Shown in pieces: positions 16,405 through 25,304 of a DNA stretch of 64,000 nucleotides. The position numbers and the translations under genes are program-made. The notes below the pieces were generated by a model. It worked only from the letters and a program-made list of their open reading frames with translations. It did no database searches and was not told the DNA's origin. Position 1 is the stretch's first letter. The number at the start of each line of letters is the position of its first letter. Source of the stretch: Anaeroglomus sp964630775 (GTDB taxonomy: Bacteria > Planctomycetota > Phycisphaerae > Sedimentisphaerales > Anaerohalosphaeraceae); assembly GCA_964630775.1 (NCBI GenBank), contig CAZVYY010000026.1:1-64000 (forward strand), in the 5' to 3' direction.

Positions 16405-18242
16405 AAATCCATCGGTTGAAAACCCGAATTCTGCTGGCTTTTCTGGCGATTATTTTTGTGCTGGGAGTCAGCATATTCGCCCTGGGCTTTTACGTGATTA
16501 AAGAGGATATTTACGCACGTGCAAAGCGACAGGTGGGACATTATCTCGAAAGTGCGCGAACGGTTTACAGCTCGGAAATCGAGCGTATCGGCAGTGCGCT
16601 TGAATTAGTTGATTTAAACAGTGATCTGGCGGTTTTGCAGCAGAAGATCAGCCTGGATTATTTGTATCGGGTGGATGTCGAGGCGGGCAAGTCGGGGCCG
16701 AGCGAAATTGTTCGTTCCTGTATTGAGCAGGGCAAGGCGGTCGGCGGGACGCGGATTGCCAGATGGGATGAAATCGCCCGTATGAGTCCGGAGGTTCAGA
16801 CGCGGTGCCGGATTGCGATTCAGGAAACCGCCAAGGCCCGTCCCAGCAGTATGCGAGAGCTGGATTCGGCGATGGTCAAGGAATATGCCGTGCCGCTGCA
16901 CAATGCTGAAGGCGGCATTGTTGGCGTGGTCTATGGCGGGCGTGTGGCCAACCAGGATTATTACCTGGTGGATCGCATTCGCAGCCTGGTTTTCGGCCAG
17001 GAGATGTATGACAAATGGCCGGTCGGGACGGTGACGGTTTTTCTGGATGATGTGCGGATTGCGACCAACGTGGTGGATGAACGCGGACGGCGTGCGATAG
17101 GCACCCGTGTCAGTCATGAGGTGTATAAGCAGGTAGTTGAGAATGGTATTCAGTGGCATGACCGGGCGTTTGTGGTTAATCACTGGTATATGACTGCGTA
17201 TGAGCCGATCCGCAATATTCACGGGACGATTATCGGCATCCTGTATGTCGGTATTCTGGAGGCCCCGTTCAACGCGATGGCGGCGCGGGCGCTGGCGGCA
17301 TTTGTTGCTGTCATCCTGCTGACATGTTTGTCGGCGATGATGTTTGCGGTGTGGCTTGCCGATTCGGTCAGCCGGCCGCTGACGCATCTGCGGGATGCGA
17401 CCCATAAGCTGACTCATGGCGAATTGGGACATGAGGTGGAGTCGCAGGGGACGATTCTGGAGCTCAACGAGCTGGCGGTATCGTTTAACGAAATGAGCCT
17501 GAAGCTGGAAGAGCGAGAACGAAGCCTGAAGATAACCAACGACAAGCTGGAAGAGCTGAATAAGAGTTATCTGGATTTGCTTGGATTTGTGGCCCATGAG
17601 TTAAAAGGCATCTTGTCTTCGGCAATGATGAATGCCTATTCGATTCGTGACGGCTTTTTAGGCATGATTAATTTCAAGCAGAAACGAGCCGTGGATTCGA
17701 TTTGCCGCAACCTGGATTACCTGGCGGCGACGGTCAAGAAGTTCCTGAATCTGAGCCGGATTGAACGCGGCAACCTGGAAATCAATCGGACCGAGTTTGG
17801 TTTGTGGACGGATGTGTTTGAGCCGGCGATTCAGACCTTTGCCAAGCAGATTTCCGATCGCGGGATGACGCTGGTCAATCAGATGGACCCGGCCATCCGG
17901 GTGAATGCCGATCAGGATTTGCTTCAGATTGTGGCCAACAACCTGATTAACAACGCGGCCAAGTACGGGATTGATCAGGGTAAAATTATCGTGACGGCCC
18001 GGCAGGATGAAAAATACGTGACTGTGGAAGTATATAACGACGGTCGTCCGATTACCGCCGAACAGGCGTCGATGCTGTTCAAGAAATTTTCCCGGCTGGA
18101 TGTGCCGGAAAAGAAATTAGTCAAAGGCACCGGCCTGGGTCTTTATATCACCCGGCAGATTGTCGAAAGTCACGGCGGGACAATCAAAGTGGAACCGAAA
18201 GAAAATGGGAATTCATTTATTTTTACTATAGAAAGGGGATAA
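16401..18242 (+). CDS. Membrane sensor histidine kinase
   Basis: A 613-residue kinase. Order: membrane helix (about 12-33), an extracytoplasmic Cache-like sensor region (about 35-290), a second helix (about 297-322), HAMP (about 320-375), coiled coil, HisKA with the phospho-accepting His399 in FVAHELKG, and HATPase with NNLINNAAKYG and KGTGLGLYITRQIVESHGG. It is translationally coupled to rex (ATGA overlap) and precedes the ferredoxin and hydBAC genes. The receiver-only protein at 22966 may be its partner. The sensed ligand is unknown. Confidence 0.9.
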   Translation: MKIHRLKTRILLAFLAIIFVLGVSIFALGFYVIKEDIYARAKRQVGHYLESARTVYSSEIERIGSALELVDLNSDLAVLQQKISLDYLYRVDVEAGKSGPSEIVRSCIEQGKAVGGTRIARWDEIARMSPEVQTRCRIAIQETAKARPSSMRELDSAMVKEYAVPLHNAEGGIVGVVYGGRVANQDYYLVDRIRSLVFGQEMYDKWPVGTVTVFLDDVRIATNVVDERGRRAIGTRVSHEVYKQVVENGIQWHDRAFVVNHWYMTAYEPIRNIHGTIIGILYVGILEAPFNAMAARALAAFVAVILLTCLSAMMFAVWLADSVSRPLTHLRDATHKLTHGELGHEVESQGTILELNELAVSFNEMSLKLEERERSLKITNDKLEELNKSYLDLLGFVAHELKGILSSAMMNAYSIRDGFLGMINFKQKRAVDSICRNLDYLAATVKKFLNLSRIERGNLEINRTEFGLWTDVFEPAIQTFAKQISDRGMTLVNQMDPAIRVNADQDLLQIVANNLINNAAKYGIDQGKIIVTARQDEKYVTVEVYNDGRPITAEQASMLFKKFSRLDVPEKKLVKGTGLGLYITRQIVESHGGTIKVEPKENGNSFIFTIERG

Positions 18243-18245
18243 ATC

Positions 18246-18599
18246 GTGGTAACGCCAATGGATATTATCAAGCGTAAACGCGCTCAGGCGGTGGCTCGGA
18301 TTATCAGCAAAGGCTATCTGTCCACCAAGCGGGTGTATGTGGGTATGGCGACCTGTGAGATTGCGGCCGGATCCAAAGAGGTGATGGACGTATTTCGTCA
18401 GGCCATCGCCAACGGTCTGACCGATGTCTATCTGAGTCAGAAAGGCTGTGCCGGCCGGTGCAATCTGGAGCCGACGGTGGAAGTGGTCGAAGAAGGCAAG
18501 ATTCCGTACAAATACGGCAAAGTCACGCCGCAGCGGGCCAAGGACATCATCGAAAAGCATCTGAAAAAAGGTGAAGTGATCCGGGAGTGGCTGATTTAA
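18246..18599 (+). CDS. Thioredoxin-like [2Fe-2S] ferredoxin
   Basis: A 117-residue soluble protein. Cysteines are in ATCEIAAGSKEV and KGCAGRCNLEP (C-x3-C), the pattern of the thioredoxin-fold [2Fe-2S] domain found in NuoE and at the N-terminus of HydB-type subunits. It starts 3 bp after the kinase stop, and hydB follows about 120 bp later. Probably an accessory electron carrier of the bifurcating hydrogenase; small proteins of this type often accompany hydABC. The start is read at GTG 18246, with a nearby in-frame ATG at 18258. Confidence 0.8.
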   Translation: MVTPMDIIKRKRAQAVARIISKGYLSTKRVYVGMATCEIAAGSKEVMDVFRQAIANGLTDVYLSQKGCAGRCNLEPTVEVVEEGKIPYKYGKVTPQRAKDIIEKHLKKGEVIREWLI

Positions 18600-18718
18600 G
18601 CCGATTGCTCAGAACATGCCTGAAAGGCAAAATTAAGGATAGGACCGGCCGGAATAGGATGGGGTGATTGCAATAGCCGGAACGGTTCTGACAGATGAGA
18701 ATAGAAAGGAAAACAACT

Positions 18719-20512
18719 GTGCCCAAGATTCAGTTTAAGATTACACTGTGCGACGCGCCGAGCTGCATTCAGAAGCAGTCCAAGCAGATTCGTCAGGCGC
18801 TGGATAAAGAACTGGAAAAGCAAGATCTCAAAGAGAAAGTCAGCATCCATTTAAGCGGCTGCCTCGGAATGTGCGCCAAAGGCCCCATTATGATTGTCAA
18901 TCCGGGGTATGTGATGTATGGCAATGTGACAGAAGGCGACGTCGCGGAAATTGTCGAATCGCACCTGAAGCACAACAAACCGGTGGCTCGCCTGGTCATC
19001 GGGGAAGACCATCTGTATAACCGGTTTTTCCGTATTTTTGGCGATGTGGACTTCTTCGGCAAGCAGATGCGCATCGCGCTTCGCAACTGCGGTATTATTG
19101 ACCCTGAAAATATCGACGATTACCTGTCGCTTCGCGGCTATGAAGCGCTGGCCAAGGTGCTGACCGAGATGACGCCTGAGCAGGTTATCGCTGAAATCAA
19201 GAAAAGCGGTCTTCGCGGCCGCGGCGGCGCCGGTTTCCCGACGGGAATGAAATGGGAATTCACCGCCAAGCAGCCCGGGCCTGAAAAATACGTGATCTGC
19301 AACGCAGACGAGGGCGACCCGGGTGCATTTATGGACCGCAGTGCCATCGAAGGCGATCCGCATACGGTCATTGAGGGGATGGTCATCGGCGGCTATGCCA
19401 TCGGTTCCAGCAAGGGTATCGTTTATATTCGGGCCGAATACCCGCTGGCGATCAAGCGTCTTGAAACGGCGATTGCCGCGGCCCGTGAAAACGGCTTTCT
19501 TGGCACGAACATTTTAGGTTCGAATTTCTCCTATGATATTGAAATTCGGCTGGGTGCCGGTGCCTTTGTCTGCGGTGAAGAAACCGCGTTGATTCATTCG
19601 ATTGAAGGGTCCCGCGGGATGCCGCGGCCTCGTCCTCCGTTCCCGTCGGTCAGCGGTCTGTTCGGCAAGCCCACCCTGATCAATAACGTGGAAACCTGGG
19701 CCAACATTCCGGTGATTCTGCTTGACGGCGGCGCCTGGTTTTCGGGCATTGGAACAGCCACCAGCAAGGGAACCAAGGTGTTCGCCCTGGCCGGCAAAGT
19801 TCGCAATACCGGCCTTGTCGAAGTGCCGATGGGCACGACGCTGCGTGAAATCGTGTTTGATATCGGCGGCGGTATTCCCAATGAACGAAAATTCAAGGCC
19901 ATTCAGACCGGCGGTCCCTCCGGCGGATGTCTGCCTGAACAGTATCTGGATACGCCCATCGACTATGAATCGCTGGCCAGGGCCGGCTCGATTATGGGTT
20001 CCGGCGGCATGATTGTCATCGACGAAGATTCCTGCATGGTCAATCTTGCCAAGTTCTTCATCGAATTTACTCAGGATGAATCCTGCGGCAAATGTACTCC
20101 CTGCCGTGAAGGAACCAAGCGGATGCTTGAGATTCTGACCCGGATCACCGAGGGCAAAGGCCAGCCCGGCGACATCGAAAAGCTGGAACGTCTGGGTACG
20201 ATGATCAAGAAATCATCGCTGTGCGGCCTGGGACAGTCGGCCCCCAATCCGATTCTGAGCACCATCAAGAATTTCCGAGAGGAATACGAAGAGCATATTC
20301 ATCACAAGAAATGCCGTGCCGGCGTTTGTTCGTCGCTGCTGAGCTACACCATCAATGACAAGTGTGTCGGCTGCGGCGCATGCAAACGGGTTTGCCCGGT
20401 TGACGCCATCGAGGGAACACGCAAAGAAAAGCATCGGATTGATCAGAACAAGTGTATCAAGTGCGGTCAGTGTTATCAAACCTGTAAGTTCAGCGCGATC
20501 ACACGTGCCTAA
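18719..20512 (+). CDS. hydB: Electron-bifurcating [FeFe]-hydrogenase beta subunit (NuoF-like)
   Basis: Flavin-containing NAD(H) subunit of the trimeric hydrogenase. An N-terminal thioredoxin-like [2Fe-2S] domain (CDAPSCIQK and SGCLGMCAKGP) is followed by the NuoF fold. That part has GRGGAGFPTGMKWE for FMN, NADEGDPGAFMDR for NAD, and the iron-sulfur motif ESCGKCTPCREGTKR. Two C-terminal [4Fe-4S] motifs follow (CVGCGACKRVCP and CIKCGQCYQTC). The start was set at GTG 18719 because AAAGGA precedes it by eight bases; ATG 18695 is also in frame but lacks a site. hydA follows after 14 bp. Confidence 0.94.
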   Translation: MPKIQFKITLCDAPSCIQKQSKQIRQALDKELEKQDLKEKVSIHLSGCLGMCAKGPIMIVNPGYVMYGNVTEGDVAEIVESHLKHNKPVARLVIGEDHLYNRFFRIFGDVDFFGKQMRIALRNCGIIDPENIDDYLSLRGYEALAKVLTEMTPEQVIAEIKKSGLRGRGGAGFPTGMKWEFTAKQPGPEKYVICNADEGDPGAFMDRSAIEGDPHTVIEGMVIGGYAIGSSKGIVYIRAEYPLAIKRLETAIAAARENGFLGTNILGSNFSYDIEIRLGAGAFVCGEETALIHSIEGSRGMPRPRPPFPSVSGLFGKPTLINNVETWANIPVILLDGGAWFSGIGTATSKGTKVFALAGKVRNTGLVEVPMGTTLREIVFDIGGGIPNERKFKAIQTGGPSGGCLPEQYLDTPIDYESLARAGSIMGSGGMIVIDEDSCMVNLAKFFIEFTQDESCGKCTPCREGTKRMLEILTRITEGKGQPGDIEKLERLGTMIKKSSLCGLGQSAPNPILSTIKNFREEYEEHIHHKKCRAGVCSSLLSYTINDKCVGCGACKRVCPVDAIEGTRKEKHRIDQNKCIKCGQCYQTCKFSAITRA

Positions 20513-20526
20513 AAGGATTATAAGCT

Positions 20527-22299
20527 ATGGAAAAATTGATTACGATTTATATTAACGGCAGAGAATACAAGGTAGAGCCGAACCAGACGATTATGCAGGC
20601 GGCGGACAAACTGGGTTTTCATATTCCGCGTCTGTGCTATCACCCCAAGCTGTCGATTGAGGGTGCCTGTCGAGTCTGTATTGTCGAGGTGGAAGGCGCC
20701 AAAAGTTTCGTTGCATCGTGTGCCTATCCGGTCAACGAGGGGATGAAGATTCACACCAATACGCAGGAACTGCGTCGGGCCCGGCGCGACATTGTGGAAC
20801 TGCTGGTGGACAACCACCCGATGGATTGTCACACCTGCGAACGTGACGGCAACTGTGAACTGCAGCGGCTGGCCGCGTCCATGGGCATTCGTGCCCGGCA
20901 TTTTGAGGGGGAGCGCAAGCAGTATGGCGTGGATGTGTCCGGCCAGGCGGTGATTCGCAATCCCGATAAATGCATTCTGTGCGGACGCTGCGTCCGTATG
21001 TGTTCGGAAGTGCAGCAGGTTCATAACCTGACCCAGGCTCACCGCGGCTTTAATACTGTGGTCATGCCGGCTTACAATATGCCGATGGCTGAAAGTGTCT
21101 GTACTGCCTGCGGTCAGTGCATTAATGTCTGCCCGACGGCTGCGTTTCTCGAAAAGAACTATACTCAGGAATTGTTCGAAAAGCTCAATGACCCGAATCT
21201 GATTAAAGTGGCGCAATTTGCCCCCTCGGTCCGTGCGGCCATTGGTGAAGCCTTTGGTATAGAAGCCGGCGCGAATATGGAAGGGCAGCTTGTTGCGGCG
21301 CTGCGTAAGCTGGGTTTTGATTATGTATTTGATACCCAGTTTTCCGCCGACCTGACCATCATGGAAGAGGCAACGGAGTTTCTGGAACGGGTGCAGAACA
21401 AAGGCACGCTGCCGATGATCACCTCCTGCTCCAGTGCCTGGATGAAATGTCTTGAGCAGTTTTACCCGGACCTGATTGAAAACGTGTCCACCTGTAAATC
21501 TCCCATGTCGATGCAGAGTGCGATTACCAAGACCTATTTTGCTCAGAAGCTCGGCGTGGATCCCAAGAAGATTTTCAGTGTTGCGGCAATGTGCTGTACG
21601 GCCAAGAAATACGAGGCCGCCCGTCCGGAACTGGAAGTCAATGGTATGCGGGCAACGGATATTGTAGTGACCACCCGTGAAATCGCATGGATGATTAAAT
21701 CTGCGGGTATTGATTTCCTGAATCTCAAACCCGAAGAACAGGATCATCCCATCGGCATGTCCAGCGGTGCCGGCGTGATTTTCGGTACCACCGGCGGTGT
21801 GATGGAAGCAGCCATCCGTACGGCCTATGAACTTTATACCGGACAGACGCTGGTCGATATCGAAGTGGAAGCTATCCGCGGCCTCAAGGGCATCAAGGAA
21901 GGCAAACTGGTCATGGACGGCCAGGAAATTCGCGTTGCTGTGGCTCATGGCCTGGGCAACGCCTGCAAACTGCTCGATGAGGTCAGGAAAGATCCCAACC
22001 GGTATCATTTCATTGAAATCATGGGATGTCCCGGAGGATGCGTCGGCGGCGGCGGCCAGCCGTATGCCGGTGCCAACTCGATTCCGCTGGATGAGGAAGC
22101 ACTCAAGAAGCGGGCACAGGCACTGTATGATGAAGACCGGTCCAAGACGATTCGCCGCAGTCATGACAACCCCGATGTTCAGAAGCTGTATAAAGAGTTC
22201 CTGCAGCGGCCGGGCAGCCATATTGCTCATGAACTGCTGCATACTCACTATAAACAGAAATTCCCGAAAGGGATTATCCCAAAAGATACCCTCAAGTAA
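20527..22299 (+). CDS. hydA: [FeFe]-hydrogenase catalytic subunit
   Basis: A 590-residue H2-forming or H2-oxidising subunit. The N-terminal part has a plant-type [2Fe-2S] domain, the His-Cys3 cluster motif HTCERDGNCELQ, and two [4Fe-4S] motifs (CILCGRCVRMC, CTACGQCINVCP). The H-cluster loops are TSCSSAW (299-305), MCCTAKKYE (from 355) and EIMGCPGGCVGGGGQP (from 497). The first two differ from the common TSCCPxW and MPCxxKxxE; the serine at 302 replaces the cysteine used for proton transfer in clostridial enzymes. It lies between hydB and hydC, which marks a bifurcating trimer. Confidence 0.93.
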   Translation: MEKLITIYINGREYKVEPNQTIMQAADKLGFHIPRLCYHPKLSIEGACRVCIVEVEGAKSFVASCAYPVNEGMKIHTNTQELRRARRDIVELLVDNHPMDCHTCERDGNCELQRLAASMGIRARHFEGERKQYGVDVSGQAVIRNPDKCILCGRCVRMCSEVQQVHNLTQAHRGFNTVVMPAYNMPMAESVCTACGQCINVCPTAAFLEKNYTQELFEKLNDPNLIKVAQFAPSVRAAIGEAFGIEAGANMEGQLVAALRKLGFDYVFDTQFSADLTIMEEATEFLERVQNKGTLPMITSCSSAWMKCLEQFYPDLIENVSTCKSPMSMQSAITKTYFAQKLGVDPKKIFSVAAMCCTAKKYEAARPELEVNGMRATDIVVTTREIAWMIKSAGIDFLNLKPEEQDHPIGMSSGAGVIFGTTGGVMEAAIRTAYELYTGQTLVDIEVEAIRGLKGIKEGKLVMDGQEIRVAVAHGLGNACKLLDEVRKDPNRYHFIEIMGCPGGCVGGGGQPYAGANSIPLDEEALKKRAQALYDEDRSKTIRRSHDNPDVQKLYKEFLQRPGSHIAHELLHTHYKQKFPKGIIPKDTLK

Positions 22300-22313
22300 G
22301 ACGGAGTACTACA

Positions 22314-22811
22314 ATGCCAGAAATTACACAGGAAAAATTGGATGAACTGAAGGCGTTTATCGCTGATTGTTCGCAAAAAGAATACCCGGATTCCTATCTG
22401 ATTGCGGTTCTTCACAAGGTGCAGGGATTGTTTGGGTACCTGCCCCGTGAAGTGATGGACCTGGTCGCAGATATGATGCAGATTCCCACGGCCCATATCT
22501 GGGGCGTGGCGACTTTCTACCACTATTTCAATCTGAAACCAATTGGCAAGCATACCATTAGTGTGTGTCTCGGTACGGCCTGTTATGTCAAAGGTGCCGC
22601 CGAGATACTGGATGCTATCAAGCGGGAACTCGGAATTCAGGTCGGCCAGACTACCGAAGATATGATGTTTACCTTACAGGAAGCCCGTTGTCTGGGTGCC
22701 TGTGGGATTGCTCCGGTGATTATGATTGACGACAAAATTTATGGTGAATTAGACGCCAAGAAAGTTGTTGCCGTGATTAATCAGTACCGTAAAGGGGCAC
22801 AGGTAGCATAA
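22314..22811 (+). CDS. hydC: Bifurcating [FeFe]-hydrogenase gamma subunit (NuoE-like)
   Basis: A 165-residue subunit with the NuoE fold: an N-terminal helical part (VLHKVQGLFGYLPREVMDLVA) and a thioredoxin-like [2Fe-2S] domain. Its four cysteines are in SVCLGTACYVKG and EARCLGACGIAPV. HIWGVATFYHYFNLKP is a family hallmark. It passes electrons between HydB and HydA. GGAG precedes the start; 14 bp separate it from hydA. Confidence 0.95.
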   Translation: MPEITQEKLDELKAFIADCSQKEYPDSYLIAVLHKVQGLFGYLPREVMDLVADMMQIPTAHIWGVATFYHYFNLKPIGKHTISVCLGTACYVKGAAEILDAIKRELGIQVGQTTEDMMFTLQEARCLGACGIAPVIMIDDKIYGELDAKKVVAVINQYRKGAQVA

Positions 22812-22965
22812 AAACCAGTTTTTTGTACCGGAAGTTGCATTCTTTGTGAAAAATGACTTGAATTTCCGGGACAAAAGAACAAAATAGAGATAAAATGAGT
22901 CAAAAGGCGGTCTGTGGGTAAAATGCCCGGGATCACAAAGAAAACAAAGATACAGGAGTACCGAG

Positions 22966-23349
22966 ATGGCGAAGAAGATTTTGGTAATCGATGACGATCC
23001 GGATTTTGTGGAATCTGTAGTCAATCTGCTGGAAGCCAAGGGCTATCAGGTCGCCTCGGCTGCCAATGGTAAAGACGGTGTGGCCAAGGCGACAGCCGAC
23101 AAGCCCAATCTGATTTTGCTGGATGTAATGATGAACACCAAGGATGAAGGCTTTAACGTAGCCCGTCAGTTGCAGCAATTGCCGGAAGTTAAGGGGACAC
23201 CCGTAATTATGGTGACGGGGGTTCGCAAAGAGATGAATTTGCCGTTTGGTTTTGAGCCGGATGAAACCTGGCTGCCGGTCAAGCAAATCCTTGAAAAGCC
23301 GGTCAAGCCTGAGATGCTGATGAAGGCCGTTACCGACGCGATTGGATAA
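22966..23349 (+). CDS. Stand-alone response-regulator receiver protein
   Basis: A 127-residue CheY-like domain with no output domain. Acidic pocket DDDPD near residue 9-13, phospho-acceptor Asp53 in LILLDVMM, the conserved Thr in MVTGVR, and Lys in LEKPVKP. An insertion between the Thr and Lys strands (about 85-105) makes it slightly longer than usual. TACAGGAG lies before the ATG. It follows hydC by about 155 bp and is closed by a terminator. The histidine kinase at 16.4 kb is the only kinase in the window and a likely partner. Confidence 0.9.
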   Translation: MAKKILVIDDDPDFVESVVNLLEAKGYQVASAANGKDGVAKATADKPNLILLDVMMNTKDEGFNVARQLQQLPEVKGTPVIMVTGVRKEMNLPFGFEPDETWLPVKQILEKPVKPEMLMKAVTDAIG

Positions 23350-23370
23350 GTGATTATTTGATCATGATTT

Positions 23371-23410
23371 AAAAGACAGCGGAGACGAACGTTTTCGCTG
23401 TCTTTTTTTT
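23371..23410 (+). terminator. Rho-independent terminator after the hyd-receiver unit
   Basis: An 11-bp stem AAAAGACAGCG/CGCTGTCTTTT with a 14-base loop and a continuous T tract to 23410. It closes the plus-strand hydrogenase unit. Confidence 0.88.
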
Positions 23411-23520
23411 ATACAGATCCTACTTGAAATATTCCGGTTCGTCGCGGCTAAAAAGCTTTCAGCAACAACATTATCCCCGCGGCTGCGTAGGGTAATGTTA
23501 CCTCATGAGCACGCGCGGCA

Positions 23521-23540
23521 TAAAACGGCCTGTGGCCGTT
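23521..23540 (-). terminator. Probable terminator of the ZIP transporter gene
   Basis: On the minus strand, a 7-bp stem AACGGCC/GGCCGTT with a 3-base loop is followed by TTTTA, about 30 bp after the ZIP stop codon. The T run is short, so the strength is uncertain. Confidence 0.55.
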
Positions 23541-23568
23541 GCGGAATAATCATGCCTGTTGGGTATAT

Positions 23569-24381
23569 TTATCCGAGGGCGACATCGAGTGCCATCATAA
23601 TGGCAAAACCCAGCATGACTCCCATGGTGGCCAGATCGGCGTTGCCTTCGCGCTGGGATTCGGGTATGACTTCTTCGACGACGACATAAATCATTGCACC
23701 GGCCGCAAAAGCGAGGGCATAAGGAAGCAGGGGGGCAACCATAGTGACAGCCAAGGCCCCCAAGACCCCGGCGGCCGGCTCTACCATGCCGGAGAGCTGT
23801 CCGTACCAGAAACTTTTGGTTCGGCTGAGGCCCTCTCGACGCAGGGGCACGGCAACCGCTACGCCTTCGGGGAAGTTCTGCAGGCCGATGCCCATAGCCA
23901 GGGCACAGGCGGCGGTAAAACTGGCTTCGGTGAGGCCGTATTTCAAGGCGCCAAAGGCGACGCCGACGGCCAGACCTTCAGGGATATTGTGTATTGTAAT
24001 TGCAAGGACCAGCAGGACGCTGCGCCGCCAGTGGGTGTGGATGCCTTCGGCCTGATCGGTTGGATAGCCCAAATGCAGGTGGGGCATGACGAAATCGACC
24101 AGACGCAGGAAAGCACCGCCCAGTAAAAAACCAATTACGGCAGGTATCCAGGCGATTTGTCCCTGGTTTTCGGCCATTTCAATAGCGGGTGCCAGCAGGG
24201 ACCAGAAACTGGCGGCGATCATCACGCCGCCGGCAAAGGCCAGCATGAAATCGAGAAATTTCCGGTTGATGGTTTTAAAGAAAAACACCATTGCGGCGCC
24301 AGCCGCGGTCAATCCCCATGTAAAGAGGGTGGCGATCAAGGCCTGTGTAACCGGACTTAGATTTTCAAGCTGCTCCAGCAT
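23569..24381 (-). CDS. ZIP-family metal transporter
   Basis: A 270-residue membrane protein with about eight helices that imports divalent metals such as Zn2+ or Fe2+. The signature helices are HNIPEGLAVGVAFGAL and LQNFPEGVAVAVPL, with the His/Glu metal-site residues. The N-terminal TM, GGVMIAASFWSLLAPA and the histidine-containing loop (PHLHLGYP) are as in GufA-like ZIP proteins. It is convergent with the hydrogenase unit and tandem with the downstream minus-strand genes. Confidence 0.9.
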   Translation of the reverse strand: MLEQLENLSPVTQALIATLFTWGLTAAGAAMVFFFKTINRKFLDFMLAFAGGVMIAASFWSLLAPAIEMAENQGQIAWIPAVIGFLLGGAFLRLVDFVMPHLHLGYPTDQAEGIHTHWRRSVLLVLAITIHNIPEGLAVGVAFGALKYGLTEASFTAACALAMGIGLQNFPEGVAVAVPLRREGLSRTKSFWYGQLSGMVEPAAGVLGALAVTMVAPLLPYALAFAAGAMIYVVVEEVIPESQREGNADLATMGVMLGFAIMMALDVALG

Positions 24382-24418
24382 AGCGATATCCTATGTTATT
24401 GTTGCCGGAATTATAGAC

Positions 24419-25297
24419 TTACAGCAGCGAACGGACAAGTAAAAAAGCCAGCAAAATGGCCGATAGACTGGCTGTCAGGGTCATGGGTTTGGGGCGTTCT
24501 TTCAGGGCGACCAGTCCAAGAAGAACGATAATCGGCAGATGCAGCATCACGAGGGATTTGACATTAACGACTGCGCCGGCAATTGTTTTGGAATATTGGA
24601 CGGCGTATTGCTGGGTCAGGAAGGCTCCCGTCGCAGCCAGACCATACAGCAGCAGGGGGACGGCCGTTCGCATCGTGAGCTTTTGAAATGCCTTGACGCG
24701 GTACGTTTCGCCGGCCATGAGAAAGGCGCTGAATAAGTTCCAGCAGGCAGTGTATGCCAGGGCGCCCTGAGCGATACGATTAATCGCAACGCGGTCCAGG
24801 ATGGTTGAGATGCCAAACAGGACTGCTGCGGCCAGAGACAGAAGCGTATAAATGGATTTGCCGGCGGAGGATTTATCTTTGTTAGCGGCATACAGCGTCC
24901 AGCCCACCGCGGCCATACTCAGCAGCATATACAGAACAGACTCATTTTTCGGTGTTTCATGCCAGCCCAGCCACAGGGTCAGCAGGGAAAAAACAGGCAC
25001 TGCCGCCTGCATGGGCATGACAATGGTGAGATTGCCAAACTGGATGGCTTCGGTAATCCAGATACTGCCGGCAAACGTAATCAGGGCTGTGGTCAGAATA
25101 ACCAGCCAGAACATGCCATCCAGCGGAAAGCCGATTCCGCAGATAAACAGCATCGGAAGCAGGATGGCCGCACTGATGATTCGGGAGGCCAGTACGACAA
25201 GGCGGGAATGAATGCCGGTGCACAGTTTGCGAATAATCAATACCTTGGCGACTTCGCATAGCATTGCTGACAGACTAAATACAATCCAGAGGGGCAT
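24419..25297 (-). CDS. DMT-superfamily (EamA-type) transporter
   Basis: About 292 residues with ten hydrophobic segments in two repeats (for example FSLSAMLCEVAKVLII and LLSLAAAVLFGISTILDRVAI), the EamA arrangement. The substrate is unknown. The start at 25297 was chosen because it begins directly with the first membrane helix and lies eight bases after the YgiQ stop. An in-frame ATG at 25342 would overlap YgiQ by 38 bases. The AAAGGA before it falls inside the YgiQ stop region, suggesting translational coupling. Confidence 0.85.
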   Translation of the reverse strand: MPLWIVFSLSAMLCEVAKVLIIRKLCTGIHSRLVVLASRIISAAILLPMLFICGIGFPLDGMFWLVILTTALITFAGSIWITEAIQFGNLTIVMPMQAAVPVFSLLTLWLGWHETPKNESVLYMLLSMAAVGWTLYAANKDKSSAGKSIYTLLSLAAAVLFGISTILDRVAINRIAQGALAYTACWNLFSAFLMAGETYRVKAFQKLTMRTAVPLLLYGLAATGAFLTQQYAVQYSKTIAGAVVNVKSLVMLHLPIIVLLGLVALKERPKPMTLTASLSAILLAFLLVRSLL

Positions 25298-25304
25298 CGG
25301 CAGG

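Noticed and set aside
20518..22248. 576-codon open frame antisense to hydA
   Set aside because: It is a mirror of the strongly conserved hydrogenase frame; no start site and no recognisable protein.
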